A stretch of DNA of 32,572 nt from Clostridium sp. UBA2485 (GCF_002341865.1 NZ_DDOV01000060.1:1-32572), one strand, 5' to 3'; counted from the first letter of the stretch, positions 23,137-31,984 are shown. Numbers and translations: made by a program. Notes: a model not told the origin generated them from the letters alone.

Positions 23137-23171
23137 ATTATTAAAATTTATAATTTATTGGAGGGAAAATA

Positions 23172-24488
23172 ATGAGTAAAGAAATTGTAAAACCATCTAT
23201 ACTACCAGGGTTTATGGAATTATTACCACAAGATCAAATATTGTTTAATAAAATCCTTGAAAAAATACAAAAGGTTTATGAGAGATATGGATTCATACCT
23301 ATGGATACGCCGGTGATTGAAAAATCGGAGGTTTTATTAGCTAAAGGGGGAGGAGAAACAGAGAAGCAAGTTTATAGATTTAATAAAGGAAGTAGTGACT
23401 TATCTTTAAGGTTTGATTTAACAGTTCCACTAGCAAGATATGTAGCTGAGCATATGTCAGACTTAACTTTTCCATTCCGTAGATATCAAATAGGAAAGGT
23501 GTATAGAGGAGAGAGAAATCAAAAGGGACGATTTAGAGAATTTTATCAATGTGATATTGATATTATTGGTAATGGAAAATTAAATATTATAAATGATGCA
23601 GAAATTCCAAGTATAATTTTTTCTATATTTAATGAAATAGGATTGAAAGAGTTTAAAATACACATAAATAATAGAAAAATAATGAATGGTGTTTTTGAGC
23701 ATTTTAAAGTTTTAAATAAAGTAGAAGCTTTAAGAATTGTTGATAAAATAGACAAAATTGGTACAGAGGCAGTTGAGTCAGAACTAGAAAAAATAGATAT
23801 TCCTGTTGACAACATTAAAAGAATTATCGAGTTTATTAATATAAAAGGAAATAATGATGAAATATTAAATTCTCTTAAGAAGCTAGAGATTTCAAATACT
23901 TCTTATATTGAAGGAGTAGAAGAACTTTCAAAAGTAATCCACTATATGAGATGCTTTGGAGTACCAGATAAGAATTTTATTATAGATCTAAAGATTACTA
24001 GAGGATTAGATTACTATACAGGCACTGTTTATGAGACTATGCTAGATAAGTATCCACAAATTGGTTCTGTATGCTCTGGTGGTCGTTATGACAATTTAGC
24101 AGAATATTATACTAAGGAGAAACTTCCAGGGGTTGGGATATCCATTGGTCTTACAAGACTTTTTTATCAACTAAAAGAAGCTGGAATTATAGAAAGTAAA
24201 GGAGTTTCAACATTAACAGAGGTTTTAGTAATTCCAGTAGATGATTCTCTAGATTATTCTATTAATGTTGCTAGTAAACTAAGAGAGGAAGGAATTATTT
24301 CTGAGGTGTATTTTGAGGAAGGAAAAATATCTAAGAAATTGAATTATGGAAATAAACTAGGTATATCAAATATAATTTTAATTGGAGGTGAAGAAGTGAA
24401 AAGTAATATATTAACTTTAAAAGATATGAATACTGGAAATCAGTATAAGTTAACTCTTGATAAAATAATAGAAAAGATTAAAAATTAG
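23172..24488 (+). CDS. hisS: Histidyl-tRNA synthetase
   Basis: Product of 438 residues, a class II aminoacyl-tRNA synthetase that charges tRNA-His. The core begins with ILPGFMELLPQDQ and the motif 1 region DTPVIEKSEVLLAK. LRFDLTVPLARY (79-90) and the motif 2 region YRGERNQKGRFREFYQCDID (111-130) follow. The His-specific TRGLDYYTGTVYE (near 278-288) and motif 3 region GGRYDNLAEYY (near 302) are present. The last ~95 residues form the anticodon-binding domain (EVLVIPVDDS..., then ILIGGEEVKSNILTLKDM). HisZ, the paralogue lacking aminoacylation motifs, is unlikely because these are intact. GGAGGG precedes ATG 23172. No T-box consensus is visible; regulation appears to be by the His-codon attenuator just upstream. 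Confidence 0.96.
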   Translation: MSKEIVKPSILPGFMELLPQDQILFNKILEKIQKVYERYGFIPMDTPVIEKSEVLLAKGGGETEKQVYRFNKGSSDLSLRFDLTVPLARYVAEHMSDLTFPFRRYQIGKVYRGERNQKGRFREFYQCDIDIIGNGKLNIINDAEIPSIIFSIFNEIGLKEFKIHINNRKIMNGVFEHFKVLNKVEALRIVDKIDKIGTEAVESELEKIDIPVDNIKRIIEFINIKGNNDEILNSLKKLEISNTSYIEGVEELSKVIHYMRCFGVPDKNFIIDLKITRGLDYYTGTVYETMLDKYPQIGSVCSGGRYDNLAEYYTKEKLPGVGISIGLTRLFYQLKEAGIIESKGVSTLTEVLVIPVDDSLDYSINVASKLREEGIISEVYFEEGKISKKLNYGNKLGISNIILIGGEEVKSNILTLKDMNTGNQYKLTLDKIIEKIKN

Positions 24489-24515
24489 ATAAACAATAAG
24501 AATTTCAAATTTATA

Positions 24516-24570
24516 TAAGGAGTGCAAAAGAAAATAATAATCTATTATTTTCTTTTACACTCCTTATTTT
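24516..24570. terminator. Long terminator after hisS
   Basis: A stem of about 24 bp: ATAAGGAGTG, one mismatch, then AAAAGAAAATAATA (24516-24539), pairs with TATTATTTTCTTTT and CACTCCTTAT across an ATC loop. A T-rich tract follows. Confidence 0.9.
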
Positions 24571-24763
24571 AAACATTACTATTAGTAACATACAAAATAA
24601 GGTAAGATTAAAAAAATAAGGTTAATATAATTTAAAACTATTCTAAATCATTATTTTATAAGGATATTTTAAACTATATTAAGGAATTTATAGGATTTTT
24701 AAAAGGTATTTTTCTAGAGATGACAGAATATAGATGTTAAATGGAATTTAAGGGGGAATAGTT

Positions 24764-24937
24764 TTGAATGTTCTTGTTACATTAATGTCAATTGTATATA
24801 TAATAGTTATTTTATGTACAATTGTTATGGGAGTATATGGTTTTATATTGTTTGTTAAACTTGCTCGTAGAGGGATTAAAGCCCTTGATATTTATATAGA
24901 TGAAAAAATAAATAGTAAAGATAAAATTAATAATTAA
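24764..24937 (+). CDS. Small single-span membrane protein, unknown function
   Basis: A 57-residue frame starting at TTG 24764, eight bases after AGGGGG (24751-24755), ending at TAA 24935. Residues ~2-34 are one long hydrophobic helix (VLVTLMSIVYIIVILCTIV...), followed by a basic stretch KLARRGIKALD and a charged tail rich in Lys, Asp and Asn. That pattern suggests an N-out, C-in single-pass protein. I do not recognise a family. The ribosome site and codon pattern support a real gene. It is alone between the hisS terminator and a terminator-like hairpin. Confidence 0.7.
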   Translation: MNVLVTLMSIVYIIVILCTIVMGVYGFILFVKLARRGIKALDIYIDEKINSKDKINN

Positions 24938-25087
24938 TTTTAGAAAATGAAGATGATGAAACAATGCATTAAAAAGTTTTAAAGTCATGTGATTGCCAAA
25001 TGTTAATAGATAAACTAAGTATATTTACTAGAATTTTATTATGGTAGTAAAGAAGTTATTTATTTTAGATTTGATTATAAAGATTCC

Positions 25088-25124
25088 CATTTAAGAAATA
25101 GGATCTTAAATTTCTTAAATGGAG
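25088..25124. terminator. Inverted repeat between convergent genes
   Basis: Perfect 13-bp stem CCATTTAAGAAAT / ATTTCTTAAATGG with a 10-nt loop, between the small membrane protein and the minus-strand PRPP synthetase. It probably serves as a terminator for both directions, though T runs are modest on each side. Confidence 0.65.
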
Positions 25125-25137
25125 ATTTTCATTATTA

Positions 25138-26292
25138 TTATGATTTCGTACTATTTAAAAGATCCTTAACATTTTTTGTTGCATCCAATAATGGACTAAT
25201 TGACTTATCATAGTTTAAATTATCTATTATATTTGCTATAAATTGAGATATATCAACCTCTTTAAACCATTTAGAATCTTTAACATTTTGAGGAATGTAG
25301 GTCAGATTTGTTGAGTATACTTTATTTATTAAACCTTTTTCATAAAACTCATTAAATTTATCAATACCCTCAGTGAATAATGAAAAGGTTGTTGATACAT
25401 ATATTTTTTCAGCTTTGTGCTTTTTAAGTTCTGTTACTATATCAAATATAGATTCTCCAGAAGAAATCATATCATCAACAATTAATATATTTTGTCCTTC
25501 TATACTTCTACCTATATATTCATGTTGAACAATTGGATTTTTACCACTAACTACTTTTGAATGATCTCGCCTTTTATAGAAAAGGCCAATATCAAGACCA
25601 AGTACACTAGAGTAATAGATAGCTCTATCCATTGCACCTGTATCAGGACTTATCACAAGCATTTTTGTCTTATCTATAAGCAAATCTTTTTCTTCTTTTA
25701 TAAAAGTTTTAAGAATTTCATATGTAGGATAAAGATTATCAAAAGATATTAATGGTACAGCATTTTGAACATTAGGGTCGTGGACATCAAAGGTAATTAT
25801 ATCACCAACACCTAATCTTTCTAGCTCTTGGAGGGCAATAGCACAATCTAATGACTCTCTAACCTTTCGTCTATGTTGTCTTCCAGCATATATTAGTGGC
25901 ATTATAACAGTAATTCTTCTTGCTTTACCGCCTATTGCAGACAAAACTCTCTTTATATCTTGAAAATGATCGTCTGGGCTTTTATGATTCTTAAATCCAA
26001 ACATTTCATAGGTGCAACTATAATTTCCAATATCACATAGTATATAGATATCTTTACCTCGTACAGTATCTTCTAATACGACTTTACCTTCACCATTAGA
26101 GAAGCGAACTTCATTAGTAGGAATGAGATAAGATCTTTTACAAGTGTCCTTATCATCAAAATTATCATATAAATCATTTTTTCTTTTTTCTATTAAATAA
26201 TTATCAATTTTATTACCTAATTCACCACTACTTTCTAAGGCGATAATTCCTAACTGTCCATGAGGAATAAAAATTGGTGAGTTTATATTCAT
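25138..26292 (-). CDS. Ribose-phosphate pyrophosphokinase (PRPP synthetase), divergent form
   Basis: Product of 384 residues, longer than the usual ~315-residue Prs, of a divergent type seen in clostridia. It would make PRPP from ribose 5-phosphate and ATP. Visible features are RRITVIMPLIYAGRQHRRKVRES (the ATP/regulatory flexible-loop region), GDIITFDVHDPNVQNAVPL (the Prs signature with two His/Asp ligands), VISPDTGAMDRAIYYSS and the PRPP loop NILIVDDMISSGESIFDIV. I chose the ATG at 26292 (MNINSPIFIPHG), preceded by AAAGGAGATGAT. A non-standard regulatory behaviour or an accessory role is possible given the extra length; the genome may carry a normal prs elsewhere. Confidence 0.88.
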   Translation of the reverse strand: MNINSPIFIPHGQLGIIALESSGELGNKIDNYLIEKRKNDLYDNFDDKDTCKRSYLIPTNEVRFSNGEGKVVLEDTVRGKDIYILCDIGNYSCTYEMFGFKNHKSPDDHFQDIKRVLSAIGGKARRITVIMPLIYAGRQHRRKVRESLDCAIALQELERLGVGDIITFDVHDPNVQNAVPLISFDNLYPTYEILKTFIKEEKDLLIDKTKMLVISPDTGAMDRAIYYSSVLGLDIGLFYKRRDHSKVVSGKNPIVQHEYIGRSIEGQNILIVDDMISSGESIFDIVTELKKHKAEKIYVSTTFSLFTEGIDKFNEFYEKGLINKVYSTNLTYIPQNVKDSKWFKEVDISQFIANIIDNLNYDKSISPLLDATKNVKDLLNSTKS

Positions 26293-26403
26293 AATATCAT
26301 CTCCTTTAAGCATTAAAAACTCTTTACTTTTCTTTTGTATTAATCTTCAATCTAGGTGTTTAAGAAAGTAAAAATATAATTTCTAAAATATTATAATTTG
26401 CAA

Positions 26404-26868
26404 TTATTCATTATTTATTTCATCTCCTCCAAAGATTAAATAAACATATATTTTAGCTATAGCTAAGAAAAACATTATAGTATCTAAGTGAAAATTACAT
26501 TTATTGTAATAAACATTTAATACTTTATCAAAAATAAATAATACTCCTAATAATATGTTTAAAGTATTTTGCAATACATAATGCTTAGAATTACTTTTTT
26601 TACACAATAATTCTATGGATAGTTTTATTAAATTAGATAATATTGCTATAGCACATACAATGTAAAATATATGATTAAAGGAAAATCTATTCACAATAAT
26701 ATATAAGAAAGAGCCTATTAATAAAGATAAGACTGTAACTATATCTAGTGCACCTTCTATAATATAAACTTTAGTTTTGCTTTTTACATTTTTTATATCT
26801 TTAAGGATATTTATCAATGATTTTACAGCAAATAAAAACAACAAAAAACACAATATTTTTAAAATCAT
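26404..26868 (-). CDS. Small integral membrane protein, unknown function
   Basis: Product of 154 residues with four to five hydrophobic segments: residues 1-20, about 34-60, 66-86, 100-113 and 128-146. Lys-rich loops lie between (NILKDIKNVKSKTK, CKKSNSK). The start ATG is preceded by AAGGAG. I do not recognise the family. It is on the same strand as the M28 peptidase upstream and the PRPP synthetase downstream, but a terminator separates it from the peptidase. Codon use is like its neighbours. Confidence 0.75.
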   Translation of the reverse strand: MILKILCFLLFLFAVKSLINILKDIKNVKSKTKVYIIEGALDIVTVLSLLIGSFLYIIVNRFSFNHIFYIVCAIAILSNLIKLSIELLCKKSNSKHYVLQNTLNILLGVLFIFDKVLNVYYNKCNFHLDTIMFFLAIAKIYVYLIFGGDEINNE

Positions 26869-27042
26869 AGTGTATACTCCTTAGCTTTATACTTTTAAAT
26901 AAAATATAACTGAATAATTAAAAGTATTAGTTATTATATTTATCTATTCTTTATAAGTTATATTTATCCTTTAAAACACTAGTAAACCCATAAAATTAAG
27001 AAATCTATATTACTTTTAATCTATTGCATATCTTTTTATAAT

Positions 27043-27068
27043 AAAAAACTAGCAATTTTATTGCTAGT
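27043..27068 (-). terminator. Rho-independent terminator of the M28 peptidase gene (minus strand)
   Basis: Stem ACTAGCAA (27048-27055) / TTGCTAGT (27061-27068), 5-nt loop. On the minus strand it is followed by a T run (the AAAAA at 27043-27047), 20 bases after the peptidase stop. Confidence 0.85.
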
Positions 27069-27087
27069 AAATTATATAATTTCTTAT

Positions 27088-28425
27088 TTAATGTTCATAT
27101 TTCCTATAAAGATAAGAAAATAAAAATATACCTAATATGGAGCCTGCAAATACTTGTTTATTATAGTAAATTAGAGGATTATACTTATAATAATTTCTTA
27201 TCAATTCCTGAGATATTACATTGAAACATCTTTTTATTGCATCCTCATCTATATGTTCAACTTTATCGTCAAGAGTATGAATTCTAGATAAATCATAATC
27301 TGATAATGTGACTGCTTCTATATTATTTCGTCTAAAACCTTCATGGTCACTAGAATTTTCAAATAGATAATTAAAGTATATTTTTTCTTCTTCAAAAATT
27401 TTAGATAAATCTTTTATTAGTGAAGTTTCCTTAGTATCTTTATCCCCACCCATAATACAAAGAGGTACACCTTTAAGGCGTCCTATCATATCAAAGTTAT
27501 AAAGTTTGCTTTCTGCAATTTTATCTTTATATTTATTTAAAAATTCATTTGAACCAATACAACCAAATTCTTCTGCATTAAAGGCTACGAATAAAATATC
27601 TCTATCAGCTTTTCCTAGCTTTTGAATGTAGTTTACCATTTCTAAAAGAAAAGCAGTGCCTGAAGCATTATCTAAGGCACCATTATAAACATTTCCTAAG
27701 ATATCTTGTCCCATATGGTCAAAGTGGCAAGATAAAATAATAGGACTTTTTTTACTATCAGCACCTTTTATATATCCCATAACATTATTTACATTAGCTT
27801 GAGAAATTTCATAAGGTATATATACATATATAGAATTACCCATATTTAAAAAATCATTTAATCTTTTTAACTCTTCCATCTTCATCTTTATATATAGATC
27901 AAAAGGAGAATAAACCATAAAAGAGCTTCTAAAGTTTAAGTCATCAGTATCTGTAGCATAAAACACTATTGAAGCATTATCAGTTTTAATAACTAAGGCT
28001 TCATTATTATTATTTTTAATATGGCTTTTATCAAAGGTTGCTTCATTTACTTTAAAGTTAATAAAATCTTCTTTATACTCTACTCCATAATCAAATTTTT
28101 CAATTATATTATTATTACTATCCATTACTAATAATGAAGGATCATCCTCTAATACTTTAGGATATTTAATGCTAAAAGATTGTAAAAGAGAATCATCAAA
28201 AGGAATTAAATTATTTTTTATAAATTTATCTTTTATGAACTTTTCAGTTATTTGATTTTCTAGAGTTCCTGCCAATCTTCCTTTTAAATCATCATGAGAT
28301 AAATATGCTATAGTTTCTTTAACATTTGAAGTATTAAAGTTATATATGTTAAAATAATTTTGGAAACTTAAGGAAGACAAAACAAGGGAAACACAAAGTA
28401 GATAGCGTACAATAAATTTTTTCAT
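27088..28425 (-). CDS. Membrane-anchored M28-family zinc aminopeptidase
   Basis: Product of 445 residues. An N-terminal hydrophobic segment (residues ~5-25) is a signal or anchor, and a second hydrophobic helix closes the protein (VFAGSILGIFLFSYLYRKYEH), so the catalytic part should face outside. The M28 di-zinc ligands are all visible: H in LSCHFDHMG, D in GALDNASGTA, the EE pair in VAFNAEEFGCIGS, D in YNFDMIGR and H in NSSDHEGFRR. The ~100 residues after the anchor (SHDDLKGRLAGTLENQITEKFI) match the usual M28 prodomain-like start. AGGAGAG precedes the ATG. Substrates are probably extracellular peptides; this is a family inference. Confidence 0.92.
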   Translation of the reverse strand: MKKFIVRYLLCVSLVLSSLSFQNYFNIYNFNTSNVKETIAYLSHDDLKGRLAGTLENQITEKFIKDKFIKNNLIPFDDSLLQSFSIKYPKVLEDDPSLLVMDSNNNIIEKFDYGVEYKEDFINFKVNEATFDKSHIKNNNNEALVIKTDNASIVFYATDTDDLNFRSSFMVYSPFDLYIKMKMEELKRLNDFLNMGNSIYVYIPYEISQANVNNVMGYIKGADSKKSPIILSCHFDHMGQDILGNVYNGALDNASGTAFLLEMVNYIQKLGKADRDILFVAFNAEEFGCIGSNEFLNKYKDKIAESKLYNFDMIGRLKGVPLCIMGGDKDTKETSLIKDLSKIFEEEKIYFNYLFENSSDHEGFRRNNIEAVTLSDYDLSRIHTLDDKVEHIDEDAIKRCFNVISQELIRNYYKYNPLIYYNKQVFAGSILGIFLFSYLYRKYEH

Positions 28426-28501
28426 AACACTCTCCTAATAAAAATATTTCTTATTAATAATATGTATGTGTATAATAAGGTATGATAGGAAGTGTATAGA
28501 T

Positions 28502-28664
28502 AATTCACAATGCACAGTTCACAATTAAGGAGGAAATTATTTTTAGCAAAATAATTTCTATTATGTGGCGAACACTGTTCGCCGCTACAGGATCAATTTT
28601 AAATTTCTCAGTAATCGCTGAGAAATATCTATAATTGTGAATTGTGCATTGTGAACTGTGAATT
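28502..28664. repeat. MITE-like intergenic repeat, complete copy
   Basis: Terminal inverted repeats are built from short units: left AATTCACAATGC-ACAGTTCACAATT (28502-28526), right AATTGTGAATTGTGC-ATTGTGAACTGTGAATT (28633-28664), the latter with one extra unit. Three hairpins lie between: GAAATTATTTT-TAGC-AAAATAATTTC, GGCGAA-CACTG-TTCGCC, and TTTCTCAG-TAATCG-CTGAGAAA. Related copies occur at 10384, 3725 and 32020. No coding capacity. It fills the divergent gap between the M28 peptidase and tex. Confidence 0.85.
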
Positions 28665-28723
28665 AAATTAAGTTGTGAATTATATTAGTAGTTTTCTAAA
28701 GAATTAATAATGGAGGTAAATGA

Positions 28724-30883
28724 ATGAATTGTATTAATGAGAAACTTATAAAAGAACTTGGTTTAAGTAAAAGTCAAGTTGATAATGTTATAGAAATGTT
28801 AGATGAAGGTAACACTGTTCCTTTTATAGCTAGATATAGAAAAGAGAGAACAGGAGGTCTTGACGATATAGTTTTAAGAAGCTTTTCAGAAAGACTTAAC
28901 TATCTTAGAAATTTAGAAGAAAGAAAAGAAGATGTTATAAGGCTTATAGATGAACAGGGAAAGCTTACAGAAGAAATAAAGACATCTCTTATAAAAGCTG
29001 AAACATTAACAGAAATTGAAGATATTTATAGACCATTTAAGCCTAAAAAGAGAACAAGAGCTACTATTGCAGTAGAAAAAGGATTAACTCCATTAGCAGA
29101 AGCTATATTTCAAGGTGAATTTAAAGGAGATATAGAAGCTTTAGCTAGCGAGTTCATAAATGAAGAAAAAGGTGTAAATGCTATAGAAGATGCACTAAAT
29201 GGTGCTAAGGATATTATAAGTGAAAAGATTTCTGATGTAGCTGAGTATAGAAAGTATATAAGAACTTTAGTTTTTAATGAAGGCATTATTGAAACTAAAG
29301 GAGATAGTGAAGAAACTACACCTTATGAAATGTACTATGAATATAGTGAAGCTGTAAAATCCATTCCTTCTCATAGAATACTTGCAATTAACAGAGGAGA
29401 AAAAGAGAAAATACTTTCTGTTAAAATAAGCTGTGATATGGATAAGATTATAGAATATTTAAAAAGGCAAACTTTAAAACATAATAGTATAACTGATGAA
29501 TTTATAGAAAAGTCTGTAGAGGATAGTTTAAAAAGATTAATATATCCTTCGATAGAAAGAGAAATTCGTTCAGAACTTACAGATAAAGGTGAAAATGGTG
29601 CTATAGATATATTTAAAGCAAATTTAAAAGCGCTACTTATGATTTCACCTATAAAAGGAAAAACTGTTATGGGATATGACCCAGGCTTTAGAACAGGATG
29701 TAAGATAGCAATATTAGATGAAACAGGGAAATTTTTAGATAATGTTACTGTTTATGCTACAGCATCCAGTGAAGATAATATTAAAAAATCTATAAAAATC
29801 CTTAAAGAAATGGCTATAAAATATGATGTTGATGTTATTTCTCTAGGAAATGGTACTGCTAGTAGAGAATCAGAAGAGGTTTTAGCACAGGTTATAAAGG
29901 AAGTAAAAGAAGAGAATGGAAAGGATATATACTATGTAGTAGTTTCAGAAGCAGGGGCTTCAGTATATTCTGCTTCAGAGCTTGCCACTAAGGAATATCC
30001 TAACCTAGATGTAACTGTAAGAGGGGCTATATCTATAGGAAGAAGACTTCAAGACCCCCTAGCAGAACTGGTTAAAATTGATCCTAAATCTATAGGGGTA
30101 GGGCAATATCAGCATGATGTAACTCCTAAAAAATTAGATGAATCATTAAAAGGCGTAGTTGAGGATTGTGTTAATAATGTAGGAGTAGATCTAAATATAG
30201 CCACACCTTCATTATTATCTTATATTTCAGGAGTAAACTCTACCATTGCACAAAATATAGTAGCCTATAGAGAAGAAAATGGTAAGTTTAAAAATAGAAA
30301 AGAACTTTTAAAAGTAAAAAGATTAGGTGCTAAGGCTTTTGAACAATGTGCTGGTTTCTTAAGAGTTATGGAAAGTGAGGAGCCACTTGATAATACATCT
30401 GTTCACCCAGAAAGCTATAAAGCAGCAAAAAAATTATTGGATATTTTAGGTTATAGTAAAGAAGAATTAAAGAAATTTAAGCTTAAGGATATAGATGAAA
30501 AAGTTGAAACTATAGGTGAAGAATCTTTAGCAGAACAAATAGATGTAGGAGTTCCTACATTAAAAGATATAATAAAAGAAATTAAAAAGCCAGGTCGTGA
30601 TCCAAGAGAGGAGCTTCCAAAACCAATATTTAAAAGCGGAGTAATTGAAATGTCTCAACTGAAACCTGAAATGATGCTTATGGGCACAGTAAGAAATGTA
30701 TCAGACTTCGGTGCTTTTGTAGATATAGGAGTGCATCAAGATGGATTAGTACACATAAGCCAATTAAGTGATAAATTTGTAAAGCATCCACTAGATGTAG
30801 TTAAAGTAGGAGATATAGTAGAAGTTAGAATACTAGAAGTAGATGAAAAAAGAAAAAGAATATCATTATCTATGAGAAAGTAA
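28724..30883 (+). CDS. tex: Tex-family RNA-binding transcription accessory protein
   Basis: Product of 719 residues, full length for Tex, a cytoplasmic nucleic-acid-binding protein linked to transcription. The N-terminal helical region includes VPFIARYRKERTGGLDD and IEDIYRPFKPKKRTRATIA. A YqgF/RNase H-like domain is centred on VMGYDPGFRTGCKIAILDETG and VISLGNGTASRESE. Helix-hairpin-helix motifs include LSYISGVNSTIAQNIV and KLKDIDEK, and SIGVGQYQHDV is a strong family marker. The final ~75 residues are an S1 RNA-binding domain (MGTVRNVSDFGAFVDIGVHQDGLVHISQLS). GGAGG precedes ATG 28724. It is a single-gene unit closed by a long terminator. Confidence 0.97.
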   Translation: MNCINEKLIKELGLSKSQVDNVIEMLDEGNTVPFIARYRKERTGGLDDIVLRSFSERLNYLRNLEERKEDVIRLIDEQGKLTEEIKTSLIKAETLTEIEDIYRPFKPKKRTRATIAVEKGLTPLAEAIFQGEFKGDIEALASEFINEEKGVNAIEDALNGAKDIISEKISDVAEYRKYIRTLVFNEGIIETKGDSEETTPYEMYYEYSEAVKSIPSHRILAINRGEKEKILSVKISCDMDKIIEYLKRQTLKHNSITDEFIEKSVEDSLKRLIYPSIEREIRSELTDKGENGAIDIFKANLKALLMISPIKGKTVMGYDPGFRTGCKIAILDETGKFLDNVTVYATASSEDNIKKSIKILKEMAIKYDVDVISLGNGTASRESEEVLAQVIKEVKEENGKDIYYVVVSEAGASVYSASELATKEYPNLDVTVRGAISIGRRLQDPLAELVKIDPKSIGVGQYQHDVTPKKLDESLKGVVEDCVNNVGVDLNIATPSLLSYISGVNSTIAQNIVAYREENGKFKNRKELLKVKRLGAKAFEQCAGFLRVMESEEPLDNTSVHPESYKAAKKLLDILGYSKEELKKFKLKDIDEKVETIGEESLAEQIDVGVPTLKDIIKEIKKPGRDPREELPKPIFKSGVIEMSQLKPEMMLMGTVRNVSDFGAFVDIGVHQDGLVHISQLSDKFVKHPLDVVKVGDIVEVRILEVDEKRKRISLSMRK

Positions 30884-30904
30884 TGAAGAAATAAATACTT
30901 AAAT

Positions 30905-30955
30905 AAGACTTATAATAAAATTTGTATAAATTCAAATTTTATTATAAGTCTTTTT
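30905..30955 (+). terminator. Rho-independent terminator of tex
   Basis: 20-bp stem AAGACTTATAATAAAATTTG (30905-30924) / its complement (30933-30952), 8-nt loop and a T run. Confidence 0.95.
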
Positions 30956-31037
30956 AAAATCTTCTTAGTTTAATATAAAAATAATCAAAATATTTTCTAC
31001 CTGTATTATTTTCTTTAATTTACCATACAATATAGAT

Positions 31038-31077
31038 GTTTACATAGATTTAAAATTGTTTACATAGATTTAAAATT
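31038..31077. repeat. Perfect 20-bp tandem duplication
   Basis: GTTTACATAGATTTAAAATT occurs twice head to tail (31038-31057, 31058-31077) about 320 bases upstream of the unknown gene at 31396. It could be a paired protein-binding site or simple slippage. Apart from this, 30956-31395 holds AT-rich DNA with no supportable gene. Confidence 0.85.
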
Positions 31078-31395
31078 TTTATATTATCAATCTTTAGTTT
31101 TAAAGAGCAAAATGGTGAATAATTGAGCAATATATCAAAAATAGATATAAATTTACGAAAATAGACTTTGATAAATTCAAATAGAAAATTAAGAAGATAA
31201 TTAAGTTAAAATAGACAAATTTCGATATTGATTTCATCACTTAAAAGGAGTATTTTATATTTTGTTATGTAAAAAGAGAATTTATTAAAAGGTTTAAATT
31301 TATATAAAATAATAGAGTGTCTAAAATAACTAGTTAAATATAGGACGAATATTTTGCTGAAGATGCCTAGTTATAGAAATGAGGAAGGAGTTAAT

Positions 31396-31929
31396 ATGGG
31401 AGCATATTTACAAGGTGGAATTTGTTATAATATTATAATTTACAAACCAGATTTTGAAGATAGTAATTTAGAAGTTGATAAAGTTTTAAGAGCGTTAGAT
31501 GAAAAAATTGATATGAGTTTGTATAATAAAAAAGAATCAGAAAAAATTATACTATATGTATTAAAAGAGGAAGTATTAATAGAAAATATAGAAGATTTTT
31601 TAAAGACTCAATTTCAATTCTATAATTTAGAAGATGAATTAAAAGAAGAAGTTTTAAATCCTGTAAGGGAATGTGAGGATTTTGAAGAATTGGTAAGTTT
31701 AGCTAAAAAAAGAAATTATGATAATCTCGGTCATGGTAGTGTACTTGAACATATATATGTTGACTCAAAATATGATATTAGAGTTTGCTATGAATGTATA
31801 ACCTTTTTTAAAGAGGGCAAAATGGTTCTTGAGAATAATACCAATTTTTTAGTGTACCTAGAAGATTTAATTAAAATATCTTCGAAATATAATAAGCTAG
31901 GAAGTACAGTTAAAGTATTCATAGAGTAG
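31396..31929 (+). CDS. Unrecognised acidic cytosolic protein
   Basis: Product of 177 residues with no signal or membrane segment. It is rich in Glu/Asp/Lys. It begins with a beta-like MGAYLQGGICYNIIIYKP, has an acidic helical middle (DFLKTQFQFYNLEDELKEEV) and ends in VCYECITFFKEGKMVLENNT...STVKVFIE. I chose ATG 31396, preceded by GGAAGGAG; an in-frame TTG at 31354 lacks a site. I do not recognise the family and give no function. It is a lone gene between tex and a repeat/IS-remnant area. Confidence 0.8.
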   Translation: MGAYLQGGICYNIIIYKPDFEDSNLEVDKVLRALDEKIDMSLYNKKESEKIILYVLKEEVLIENIEDFLKTQFQFYNLEDELKEEVLNPVRECEDFEELVSLAKKRNYDNLGHGSVLEHIYVDSKYDIRVCYECITFFKEGKMVLENNTNFLVYLEDLIKISSKYNKLGSTVKVFIE

Positions 31930-31984
31930 ATAAATTTATTGTAGATATTGCTATAAATTTATAGATAAACTACCTTAAAAATTA

